Shown: positions 12,055 through 22,981 of the stretch, piece by piece
How the letters are laid out: every line of letters starts with the position of its first letter
Position numbering within the stretch: position 1 is the stretch's first letter
Assembly (NCBI GenBank): GCA_018857735.1
Contig: JABMCL010001087.1
Coordinates: 155,001 to 219,000, forward strand
DNA: 64,000 bases
Source: Alviniconcha marisindica
Lineage: Eukaryota; Mollusca; Gastropoda; Provannidae
Reading direction: 5' to 3'
The notes under the pieces: generated by a model
Seen by the model: only the letters and a program-made list of their open reading frames with translations
What the model was told of the DNA's origin: nothing
Databases searched by the model: none
Translations under genes and position numbers: made by a program

Positions 12055-12369
12055 ATGCCGGCCTACTGTGTTGCAGCAAACTGTAACAACTCACAAGCAA
12101 CCCAAAACACAACTATGCACGAGCTCCCGCGGAATCGACCCGCTGTGAGGCGAAAATGGGTCAAATTCGTACAATTCAAACGAGCTGACTTTGATGCTAC
12201 GCCTCATCACGCCCGTTTGTGCAGCGAGCACTTCGCTGAGTGCGATTTCGTAAACTTTATGGAATATCAGACGGGGTTTGCTTCAAAGCGGAATTTGAAG
12301 CGAACAGCATTTCCTTCTGTGCAAAAAGCACCAAAGGCACAGCAAGCTGCAGAGCGTGGAGCAACTTGA
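12055..12369 (+). pseudogene. THAP-type zinc finger exon of a decayed gene
   Basis: From the ATG in MPAYCVAANC the frame encodes a complete THAP C2CH DNA-binding domain: Cys5-x4-Cys10, then Cys56-x2-His59 (ARLCSEHF). The family's conserved Pro25 and Trp35 and an AFPSV box near residue 90 are also present. The frame then stops at 12367. A different + frame stays open and Pro/Ser-rich (EQLEAPPPSKLLAVPVPS) for another 180 bases, suggesting a frameshift. THAP domains occur in transcription regulators and in P-element-like transposases, and this copy could derive from either. The second exon about 1.6 kb downstream also carries a break, so I read the locus as a relic. Confidence 0.7.
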
Positions 12370-13529
12370 AGCACCACCACCATCAAAACTACTGGCAGTG
12401 CCAGTGCCGTCGCTGCTGCTGTCGCCGAGACCGCGGCTGAAAGGAGCCGTAAGAACCCGGCAACGAGAAATCTGTTGAAGGTTTGCTTGCAGCTTTTCAG
12501 TTTCCTTCAAAGCTGCAGGCAGTGCAATCCTCTCCACTCGTGATCAGAACTAAAGAGAGAGAGACTGTTTCTACTATTGCAGCCCCCCACCCTCTCTCTC
12601 TCTTTTAAAACTAAAATAACATTTGTTTTCTTGAAAATAATTTGTCCTGGCCCCAAAACAGGGATTGCATGATGCGTTATAACTGATACATGTATAAATA
12701 TACTTCGTCATAACCTACAATAATTGGAAATTGAACGATGGTACGTGTAATATTTCATATATAATATACTGATATGGCCATGATATAACCGGCCTTATGT
12801 GATTGGCTGGGCTCAAAGGGCCAAAAATTGACGAGTACTTCTAATAATACAAATTAACTGTTCTTTGTTATGTGTGTATGAATATGATCAGTTTGACCAT
12901 GAATGAGAGGGGGACAAATGTGACTAATACTAATAGTATTAAACAGTAAACATTTTGTCTTGTTTTTCAAGATTTACAATGACATGGTGCCAAACGTCCC
13001 GACCGGTTTTCGACCAGTCTGAAGATACCAACAAGACTGAAATTAATGACTCTGTCTCAGAAAAGAATTCCTGTGAACTGCCCTTTCTCTGGCAGTGACA
13101 CCCAGCCCCTAGCCGACCAACAGCAAGTTTCATCCAGCTACCATCTTGACTGCTAATGCCTGCATCCAGACACAGTTGCCAGTTTGTCTAAGCTGCTGCA
13201 AATGTAAGTTGTGGTGGCTGTAAGTTTAGAAAGTAAGGTAGTCTTCGCATGGTCTACAACAAAATGAATTAAATAAATAATGCTTGTGCAGCACAGCCCC
13301 AGTGTCCTGTTTTGTTGCTGTTGTAATATGATTTTGGAATTTTTGTCTGCAAGCAGTGTAACTCAGAACTGCAATTGGTATTTAATTGTCTTGTATCAAG
13401 TTGTAATAACATTAACATTGCCATTTGTAATATGAAAATTACTTCTCGTGGCTTTATACCTGGAAGAAGTTGCAGCTGAGCATAAAGGGATAGCTATACC
13501 CCAGGGCCCCAGATTAGACTCTTTGGAGG

Positions 13530-13835
13530 GTATGTGTACCTTGCCTGTTCTTTCAGAGGATATAATAGGTGTTATAGCATCCAGCCTGAAGGGGATTTCA
13601 GTTTAAGTCTTTCTTCATAGTTCATATATAATAAATTATATGTTAGAATGTCACGTATGTGTACCTTACCTGTTCTTTCAGAGGATATAAATTATAATAG
13701 GTGTTATAGCTTATAGCATCCAGCCTGACTCAAGGTGATTTCAGTTTAAGCCTTTCTTCATAGTTCATATATATTATATGTCAGAATGTCATGTTTTGTC
13801 TTCCTTTATAGTTCATGCATCTGAATGTCATGCTT
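13530..13835 (+). repeat. Tandem duplication of ~145 bp (2.3 copies)
   Basis: The segment from gtgtaccttrcctgttcttt to gaatgtcacg is present twice in a row, with a third partial copy of its end. The second copy has short insertions. It lies in the intron between the two THAP relic exons. Confidence 0.85.
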
Positions 13836-14013
13836 TGTACAATGTCTTATTTGAGATGTTCAAAATGTGACTTTGCTAGTTGCCAATTGTTGTGTGTGTG
13901 TGTGTGTGTTTGTGTGTTTTGTTTTTTTAATTTGTGGCATTTTGGATTCTTTTTCCTCCAAAATAAAGTATTAAAAACAAATTATATATGTATATAAAAT
14001 ATTATGTTTTCAG

Positions 14014-14337
14014 CCACTCAGACTGAGGCACTATATCCTACCCCAAGCTTCCTTGAACAGACTGTAGACAATGACCGATCTTGTGCTGAAGGAACAGAAG
14101 CAGAAGATGGTAGCACTGCTACTGCTACGGTAACCACATTGGAGGGAGGCAACGGATCATTCAAGAAGTGTGCAGCCTGGCGATGGAAGGCGGGGAAGAA
14201 GCAGAAACTGGTGAAGAAGAGGAATAGGAGGAGGAAGACACAGCAGATGATGAAGAAGATCTCATAGATGATGAAGATGAGGATGAGATATGGCAGTCAG
14301 AGCTAGAGGATAGTTGTACAACTTGTAGCAATAGCAG
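14014..14337 (+). pseudogene. Second exon of the THAP relic, acidic, with disrupted frame
   Basis: The acceptor (gttttcag) leads into ATQTEALYPTPSFLEQTVD, a Q-T-E-type linker that I associate with THAP-containing proteins. A strongly acidic region (DDEEDLIDDEDEDEIWQSEL) then ends at SCTTCSNS before a gtatat donor. The linker and the acidic part are in different frames, and the acidic frame contains a TAG at about 14227. Both point to decay. No continuation was found downstream. Confidence 0.5.
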
Positions 14338-14514
14338 GTATATTCTTTAAAAATAATAATTCTGTCTTGTTAATTCATCATTTTTAAACTTGAGGTCAAA
14401 TTGTGACGGATGTGTATGACGCATACCTGGAATGTCTCATCACTGAAACTATGGACCTGAAAATCTCATCCATGGCAGCAGTCTATAAAATGATATAAAG
14501 TAATTTGTATGTTT

Positions 14515-14517
<3 letters not shown>

Positions 14518-14592
<75 letters not shown>
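14518..14592 (+). repeat. TA microsatellite
   Basis: About 36 TA units. Confidence 0.95.
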
Positions 14593-14595
<3 letters not shown>

Positions 14596-14719
14596 TTTTG
14601 TTTTCAAATGCAATTCATGTGAATCTGTTCTGTGGAGTAAAAGGTTTTTGATATTTGCATGTAAACACGTTTTGGTATCTGCAGGCAAAAAGGGGCGAGC
14701 TTTCCTACATCTGTCATGT

Positions 14720-14900
14720 GGGCCGGTCTGGCCTAGCAGCAAGAAACTATGCACACCACAAGCATCGGTTTTCGACACAGAAGCGTGCCGGAAAGCGAAG
14801 ATTGGAATGTGGGCGCTAGACTGATAAGCAGACGGACGTCGGTTCGATTCCGCTTCGGCCCTCCTTTCTCTTCAAAAGTTGTGGTTCATGGACACAGGGA
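14720..14900 (+). mobile_element. Copy of the second SINE family with an internal insertion
   Basis: The box A part (ggtctggcctagcag) and box B part (gacgtcggttcgattccgct) are separated by about 90 extra bases compared with other copies. The body tctcttcaaaagttgtggtt follows. Confidence 0.65.
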
Positions 14901-15870
14901 CACTGTCAGATTGTGATTTAGTTCTTCCACAATGAATGAAACATGAATGCTCATGCAGGGGTCATTCGGGAGGTGACAGTGTAACGTTTTTTACAGCTCC
15001 CCCCGCCCCAACCCCCCCCCCCTCCCCCCGCCCCCTCCCTTCCGGGAATCTCGGTCCCTGCCAACACTTCTCCCTAAACAACTTGGTGTTAAATAAGTCT
15101 CACGAACAAATGAACACCTGTAATTTCCACGGACCGTACTGATTCTGTATTGTCTGACTAAAAAGCGTTAATTTCAGCCTTTGGTGTGTTTCTGGTCTTC
15201 GACTTGTCCAACCACACGAGCCTATCGGGAGGGTGGGATGCATTTCTAACGCCTCCTGTAACAGTGGTCAGGACGGTTGGTTAGGTGTCTGAAGCTGATT
15301 CATTGTCAGAAAAGTTGAAGTAACTGTCGTTAGTTACTGTTGGTATTCAGGGATGTGCTGTCAACCTCTGAATCTCAACGTGTAAAGAAAAGCGCACACT
15401 TTAGTCCCAACTTCCGTTTTGGCATGGATTGACTGATGTCATTTTAAATCAACAACACTATAACATGTCAAACCCAACGTCACTGTCTCATCCTTATGTA
15501 TGAGGGACCACTGACCTTTGGCGGGAGGGAAAAGAAAAAGAAAAGAAAAAAAGAAAGAAAAAAAAAGGCGTTTTTGTGCAATACCAACTAGGCCATGAAC
15601 TATTTTCATACAAGTCCATAAGGAGAAGTCTGGACACATGAATGTTAGGCTACTTCCTGAAGTTTGGGGTCGAGGTGGGGGGACCACCCCCCTCCCCCAA
15701 CCCGGTTGGGGCGAACATCTATCAGCAGTATATCTTACTGTCGCTCCGTGCCCCAACGAGCTCAGTGGGTAACGAACTTATCATCAGTAGGCTAGCCTAC
15801 AGTTCGCGGTTGAAAATTCGAACCTTCCTTGCTGGGTGGACATTCGCCGCCGCTTTTACAACAAAACTGT

Positions 15871-15872
<2 letters not shown>

Positions 15873-15932
<60 letters not shown>

Positions 15933-15988
15933 ACACTGACACAGCAGAGAGTGGGGGGAAAGAGAGAGAGAGACACACACACACACAG
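15873..15988 (+). repeat. CA and GA microsatellite
   Basis: (CA)n, then short GA and CA runs, followed by the acttgaactcaaaaacttta tail sequence. Confidence 0.95.
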
Positions 15989-16847
15989 AACTTGAACTCA
16001 AAAACTTTATTTTCAAAAGATTGTAGTTTAGATTCTTTTAGACTTGTTTAACAACTAGTCCATTGCTAAAACACTTCCTCATCAGACAAAATGGGAGTAA
16101 AAAGACACGAACGAAAAGGAATAAATAAATTACAAAGCCGATTTAAACAAGGAAACAGCTAGCGAAGAGTTGTTGCAAAAAGTCAACACGTTACTGTCGT
16201 TCTACACTTTGTGTCATGGACTTACGGTGCTGACAGTCGTGTCTTTGTGTCCTCTATGCAAACCCACGACTGTGTTGTTACTGTCACCACGCAGCTAAGC
16301 GAGCAGTGTGTTCGCCCCTCTGGTCTGGACCACAGCAAAGGAGGACAATCCATGGTGGGTAAAAAAGACATAAGACATAAGAATTTTATTCTCGCCAAGT
16401 AAAACCACAAGGAACGCATAGTTTTGGTGTGGTTCATTCATTCACCATCACTGTCACACTCATTCAACACAGTACAACTCTATTACCCTAAATGAGCCCC
16501 ATGCCAAATACTACTATTTAGCACTAAGTCTATTCACACTCACAAAAAGAAGAGAGAGAGAAAAGAGGCAAAATTAGAAATGAAGTCATACTAATATGTG
16601 CAATCGCGGAAGCTGGAAGTAGAATGTACTTTGCTTGGATTCATCTCACTGACTACACACTTAACTCTTTCTCTCTCTCTCTGCCTCCCCCTCCCCACCA
16701 TTCGATTCGACAACAAAGTCCAGCACTAACTGAAAGATAGATAAACATCCATCATCGTTTAATTAGTGCATGATCTGTCTGTAGCTTGAGAAAGGTGTCT
16801 TCACTTACGGAAAATTTGGCATTTTTTTGTTGTCTGTTTAAAACCGG

Positions 16848-16850
<3 letters not shown>

Positions 16851-16919
<69 letters not shown>
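16851..16919 (+). repeat. CT microsatellite
   Basis: About 33 CT units. Confidence 0.95.
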
Positions 16920-16921
<2 letters not shown>

Positions 16922-17104
16922 TTTTGTGTGTTTTTATGCTTTTTACACATCCTTAACCAGTCCTTCCACAATCTTCTCAATCCGGCGTTAGCCGTTCAGG
17001 GTGGATAATAAATTATTTACCCTTTGCCTGTAGGTGGGTTGACACTGTCTTTGCGACTTTGTTTAACGCAACTGTTGAAAGAGGGAGTTGCAAAGTACGC
17101 AAGC

Positions 17105-17395
17105 TGGTGAGCCGGTTTGGCCTAGCTGGTAAGCGAAAGGACCTCGGTTCGATACCGCTTCGGCTCTCCTATCTCTTCAAAAAGGTTGTGGTTTGTGGAC
17201 GCTGTCTTGTGACTTTGTCTATCACTTCCTACTGAAACATTAAAATGCTGTCATCGCTGCCCATCTTAATACAGGAATCATTCTGGTGGTGACAATGTAG
17301 CGACAGGTATATAATCTCCCTCTTCTTCCGCCTCCATCCCCCCCCCCCTCCTTCCTAATAAACCTTATGGTTTCTGTGGACGTTAAGCACCATGC
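17105..17395 (+). mobile_element. Copy of the second SINE family
   Basis: It shares gagccggtttggcctagc, box B ggttcgatacc, tctcttcaaaa and the ggtttctgtggacgttaagc tail with the 61.7 kb copy, interrupted by a poly-C stretch. Confidence 0.75.
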
Positions 17396-17694
17396 TTCGA
17401 ACCGGCGAGATGCCACTACCTTAATCTCTATTGTTCTGATGGTGGCCGCGGTCTTTCAGTTCTGTTATAGCGGGTCGGAGCGCTTGAGACGAGCATTGCA
17501 CAGGTACTCGACCCCCCACCTCCACCCTTCCCCCCGCCCGGTCCCTATCAAACCATAAGAGGTTTATGTGGACGTTAAGCCCCAATACTCAGTCAGCCTG
17601 CGGGTGAGACGAACTTACACTGAGGACTGAGCGGCGCACCGGCCGCGGCAGAGCTCAGGAGCTGTGTGAAAGTCGAGGTGGCCGTCCTTCTTTT

Positions 17695-18175
17695 TTCTTG
17701 GTGCTTTACGTCCACGGAGGCGAGATGGCCTATTACGGATGGGGACAGAGTGGGAAGGGGCCGACAGAGTGAAGGCACGACCGCGGAAACCGCCCGAAAA
17801 GACAGGAGAGACCGTGGACCGCCGCCAGAACAATGGAAGTGTTAGGGCGGTGTCCCCTCGCCATTGCCCAGCGACTTGTGCACTGCGCAATTGCTGTTTC
17901 AACTGCTGTGCTTGGCCAGAGTCACAAAGACAATGTCCGTTGCACTGCTGTTGACGAACAACTTGGACAACTCAAGCAAAGGAAGTCCAGCTCTCTTAGC
18001 CCAGCTCCACCTCCCTACTCATGATCTCTTCTGGGCTAAGTTGAGGGTCCAGCTCCACCTCCCTCCTCTAAGATCTCTTGATCTTTTGATCTCGCCTGGA
18101 ACCGTGTGCGTGGCCGTCTGGGCTCCCGTCCCTAATAAACCTACAGTTTCTGTGGACGTAAAGCGCAACACTTCA
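17695..18175 (+). mobile_element. Short element with inverted terminal repeats (~480 bp)
   Basis: The left end gtgctttacgtccacggagg is mirrored at the right by cagtttctgtggacgtaaag, giving inverted ends of roughly 40 bp that also include the tattacggatgggga / tccctaataa part. A related left portion lies at 9231-9490, with the same gaagagaccgtca-like and gctgtttcaacagctgtg body. Confidence 0.65.
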
Positions 18176-18179
18176 ACCA

Positions 18180-18780
18180 AGGCACCGCGAACTAGTCCAG
18201 AAAATGGCGGCGGCAGCTGAATTTTTCGGGCCACGGCGGCTTGATTTAAATGCATTTTCTGTCAGATGGAACGGGGCGCGGCCTTAAATTGTGTGTCAGT
18301 CGAGAGAAGAAGTACCATCGCTTAATGCTAATTGCGTTCACCTCGGGGTTCCGTCTTTACTGTCCCCGGCTGTCTCATCTTCACCCCGCAGCCATGCTTT
18401 TCCTCCCCGCTCTCGCTGTTCCTGTTTCGTTTCCGGAACAATTTATTTACCACCGACTGAAAAAACAAAAACCTTCATCGTCATGTTACTGGTTTCACTG
18501 AGTTTTCGTTTTTCGTTTTTTGTTTTTGCTACTGGCAACGTAAAAAGTAAATTCCTCCCGGTGGCTTTCTCTTACAGGATGACCTAAGAAGATTTTTTTA
18601 TAAATTAAAACTCCCCAAAGCAGAAATGGAATCCGGGAGTGTGTGGTGTGTAGGGGGTGGGGGTGGGGTGGGCGTGGCAGGTTGCAAGATTATGGCCGAT
18701 GTTGACTAGTTACGTCAGTGTGAGAGGGGCACATAGGCCGCGTGCGGTACGCACTACTCACACCGTTCCGCACACACACA

Positions 18781-18832
<52 letters not shown>

Positions 18833-18856
18833 CACGCACGCACGCACACACGCACG

Positions 18857-18915
<59 letters not shown>

Positions 18916-19700
18916 TCACCCACTCACTCACGGCACTCACAATGACACAGCTTAGTCACAGCTCAGCCTACCTTTCAGACAATCGAAATGATTAACTTCG
19001 GACACTATTAGCCGTGTGTGTGGTGCACGTTTTCCGCCGTTATTACAGCTGTTCAGTGTGTTGTTAGTCATAGTCTCGTGTTAGTCCGTTGAGCAGTCGT
19101 CAATTATTGTACTCCACGCCTCGTGTCACTTGTTGTGGTTTGGGAACTCCAGCTGCCAAACGACATTTAGTAAAGTCGTCACGATCGCCGTATACTACGA
19201 TCTTTGCTTGATGTGCCTGAGCCGGTCGGACAGAGACATACTTGAGTCGGACTCCAGTCAGTTTTGGTCAGCCGGTCAGTGAAGCGTGAGATACACTCTG
19301 TTAGTCTTGGTCGGGTTTGAATCCTCTCGCTGATTCAGTGTTCTTTTTCTTCTTCTTTCGTATCAGTAGTGCCTAACACGTCGCGGCCGGACTGAAAGAC
19401 AGGCTCTGGCAGTACTTTCAGTTTGTGCACGCTGAGTTATGAAACAGTTTTGGTGTCTCCGCCGAATAACCAGACTGACTGACTTCATCTGATTCCGGAC
19501 ATGGGACGACAGGATCTTTGCAATGCACCGTTCGTATGCGATCTTTTGCATGCGCCACACACTGAGGGGATCTCGGTTTATAGCCGTGTGAGTCCTAAGA
19601 ACTCTCATACGTTCCGAAGGATTACATGTCATAACTTAATTGAACCGGTAACCACTGTCCACTTAAAGGAACAAGTAACGAGCCTACTCAGTGAATATAA
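18180..19700. other. Non-coding stretch apart from one microsatellite
   Basis: Unique-looking sequence without a supportable exon. Confidence 0.5.
18772..18915 (+). repeat. CGCA and CA microsatellite
   Basis: (CGCA)n runs followed by (CA)n. Confidence 0.95.
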
Positions 19701-19708
19701 TTGTTAGT

Positions 19709-20054
<346 letters not shown>

Positions 20055-20559
20055 CTGAGTGACTGAGGCACAGTGCGCGCACGTCAGTTCGTGACTGCCG
20101 GATATTATATACGTTGAAGCGGCGGCCAGTTTTGAAAATATGTACAGCAGTCAGTTTCAGTAAAGAATGTGTAAGCGTTTAGAGCCTGTGCTATTTCGAC
20201 GCTCTAAGTATCCACTATTATTATTACTGATTATTATAGTCAAGTTATTATTACTGATTCACTCAGCGAAGAACGGATTTTTACTGAGCCGCGGAAATTC
20301 AGACTAATTAGGCGCACGACGACAGCCTCTACTCGGCCGACAAGCGTATTTTTTGGATGAATATAAACTAGTATTAGTAACGTCACAAGTTATTTATTTT
20401 ATGTAAGTTCAGTTGTAGATGAAAACAATTTAAAGTGAGTCATGACTCGGCGACTCAGACGTGACTCGCTGAGTCAGAATCAGTCAGTGTGATTTTCTGT
20501 TAGTGACATAACGTATCATAAAGACAAGGGGGGATGACTACCAGAGTTCTAATTTTCAT

Positions 20560-20690
20560 TTTTCATCGTTTAACTGTTGTTTTGTCGCTTGAAAAAGGGG
20601 CTACCCCGAAAATTCGCATGTTTTGTATTGCCACATTATTAAATTAGCGTTCCTCAGTTCTAACCTGTTATGTGTTTGGATCTTACATAT
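20560..20690 (-). mobile_element. Single arm of the foldback family
   Basis: The reverse complement gives the same cgaattttcggggtag and ccctttttcaagcgac motifs and a gaacgctaat end. Confidence 0.75.
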
Positions 20691-20774
20691 AAATTACTAA
20701 CATTTTTCCGTTATAGAAACATGAATATGAAAACGAGCATCGAGAAACGAAACAGTGCCGCAATAACGACGCTA

Positions 20775-20776
<2 letters not shown>

Positions 20777-20824
<48 letters not shown>
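20777..20824 (+). repeat. GA microsatellite
   Basis: About 23 GA units. Confidence 0.95.
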
Positions 20825-20830
<6 letters not shown>

Positions 20831-21241
20831 TAGGTGGTCCAAGAAAGATAACTCTAAATTTATGGCTTATAAGAGTAACGTCCCCACTTGCGTCGCCACC
20901 ATAACTTCCGGCTCATTACGGCATGCAGGCAAACAAAAATAATGTGTAGCCTGAAGTTCTGCGGCGAAGTTTTGCAGCCTTAAACCAGAATAGCAAAGGT
21001 AACAGCCCCTTTGATTGAATTATTTGTTGAAGGATGTAAACGTCCGTAAAGTTTATTCGCTCTGTTTAATTGTTGCATGGAAAATCTGTCGGTGTCAGTT
21101 TTCTACGATTCTGTGATTGATCAGGTTTTCCTTACTCGGTCACTGTGTGGTCATCGGTGATCTCATCCAAAACATTTGTTGTAAACAACTCTGGCTTGGA
21201 TGTGTCATCACGACATGTTCTTGTGTTTTCTTTTCCTTCCA

Positions 21242-21251
21242 GTGATGCTCG
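21242..21251 (+). other. Possible 3' end of a non-coding 5' exon of the membrane-protein gene
   Basis: A near-perfect donor (g|gtaagtag) lies 840 bases before the start exon, and the start exon itself begins with an acceptor and 5' UTR, so an upstream exon must exist. The left border cannot be fixed. Transcript data would be needed. Confidence 0.3.
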
Positions 21252-21782
21252 GTAAGTAGATTCGTAGATAGTTCGTCGTCATTCTTACAAGGTCCGTATT
21301 GACATTGACATTGCTTCTGCTAGTGCAGACTGGCTGTGCACAGTGATTACTTGCAAGCAGAACGCACCCCTCCAAAAGGGCAAGGCACGCTCACTCCTCA
21401 CCAAACTTCAGTAGAAACATCGAGACAGGTCTGGGCACACAACCTTGGAAAGGGGGGGGGGGGGGGGGGATTTGGAACACTCAAGACTCGGTGATAATTT
21501 TTGTTGGCATCTACTGATCTAGAGCTATAATTAGTATTCTATAAATAATAGCGAACCAGGTCAACATGTGCTTGACTTTGGCAAAACAACATGAAGTAAA
21601 TAAAACAGTTACAAGTATTAATTTTTCATGGTACCAATATATAATGATGATCTTGTCACGTGCCATTATAAAATTTGCCTCATTTCCACAGTTGTGATTT
21701 AATTTTAAATCTGATTTTAATTGGTACTGTAAGGTGTCAATTTCATTCACTGCCTGTTGATCGCTGTTTGTATTTTTATATA

Positions 21783-21880
21783 CCAGCCATGTAACATTAA
21801 CAACCAAACAGCACTGTAAGTACACCACTTCAGTAGATATAAAAAAAAAAAAAAAAGGCTCAGTCACTCATTTAAAATCA
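21783..21880 (+). mobile_element. Short fragment of the long SINE
   Basis: It shares gcactgtaagtacaccactt and cagtagatat with the element at 52.9 kb, with an A-run inserted. Only about 90 bases are recognisable. Confidence 0.6.
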
Positions 21881-22088
21881 CATATGACAAGAACTTTTGA
21901 ATAGAAAAACAAAACAAAAAACAAAACCAGAATATGAATTTAAAGCAAAACATGTAGATGTCAGTGTATCTGATTCTGAATGCCATTTGAATGACTTTAC
22001 TGACTGGTGACCTATTCATTAGATGTCACTGTATCTGATTCTGAGTGAAATTTGACTGACCTATACCCTGTTTGCATACATGTTTCAG

Positions 22089-22205
22089 TTGTCAGGATTT
22101 GTAGAGAAACTTCAGAAAGATGGAGGGTGTGAAGACTTCCATCCCAGAGATTGACATTTTGCATCGTGACTGCCTCACCAGCTATGACTCCATGGCTTGC
22201 ACCAG
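22089..22205 (+). CDS. Membrane-protein gene, start exon
   Basis: The acceptor ends tgtttcag and the donor reads gtgtgt. In-frame TAG at 22102 precedes the ATG at 22120. It encodes MEGVKTSIPEIDILHRDCLT and eight more residues, ending in phase 2 (AG), which completes Arg29 with the first base of the next exon. The first 31 bases are 5' UTR. Confidence 0.85.
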
Positions 22206-22908
22206 GTGTGTGTCTGTTGTAAATGTAATATTGCCTTGTTCCTCTAGACTGTAGTTTTTGAGTTGAAGAATGCATGGCAGTGGAAAAAGGTCCTGAAACA
22301 GTCCTGTTGAAATTTTGTGAATGTTACTGATGTTATGAGTAAGTTACAAGTGACTTCTAGGAATATACTGATTTTTGCTGAAATTTGTGTAAATGTTACT
22401 TGTTAATGTTATTTCTGTGTTTCTATGTTGGCTGAATTAACATTTGCATTGTAATATTAGTTAGTCTATAGAATTTATAGCTTGTGCCCCTTGTATTTGT
22501 CAATAAAATAAGGTGGTGTGTTAGGGCCAAGAAAGAGGTACTGAGTTTGAGTTTTATTTCAGTCCTGTGTGCATTGTTGTTGTGTTGCAGAAATGTGGTG
22601 CTGTGTGTTCTATCAGTGTGCACAGCCTTGCTGTGTGTTGTGAAGGTGATACGCCTTCACATGCAGCAAAGCCAAGACTTCCACCATTACTTCATCTTCT
22701 ATCTTGCCACCATCAGCTGCTGTATTGGGTCAGTCCACAAATTGTTTACCTGTCTTGCAGATATTGATCAGTGTCACATATAAACACAGGTTTACACATG
22801 TACACACACACACACACACACTGTTATGCAGATATTGATCATTGTCACATGTAGACACAGGTTTATACATGGACACACATACACACACGCATGTGCACAC
22901 ACACACAT

Positions 22909-22981
<73 letters not shown>

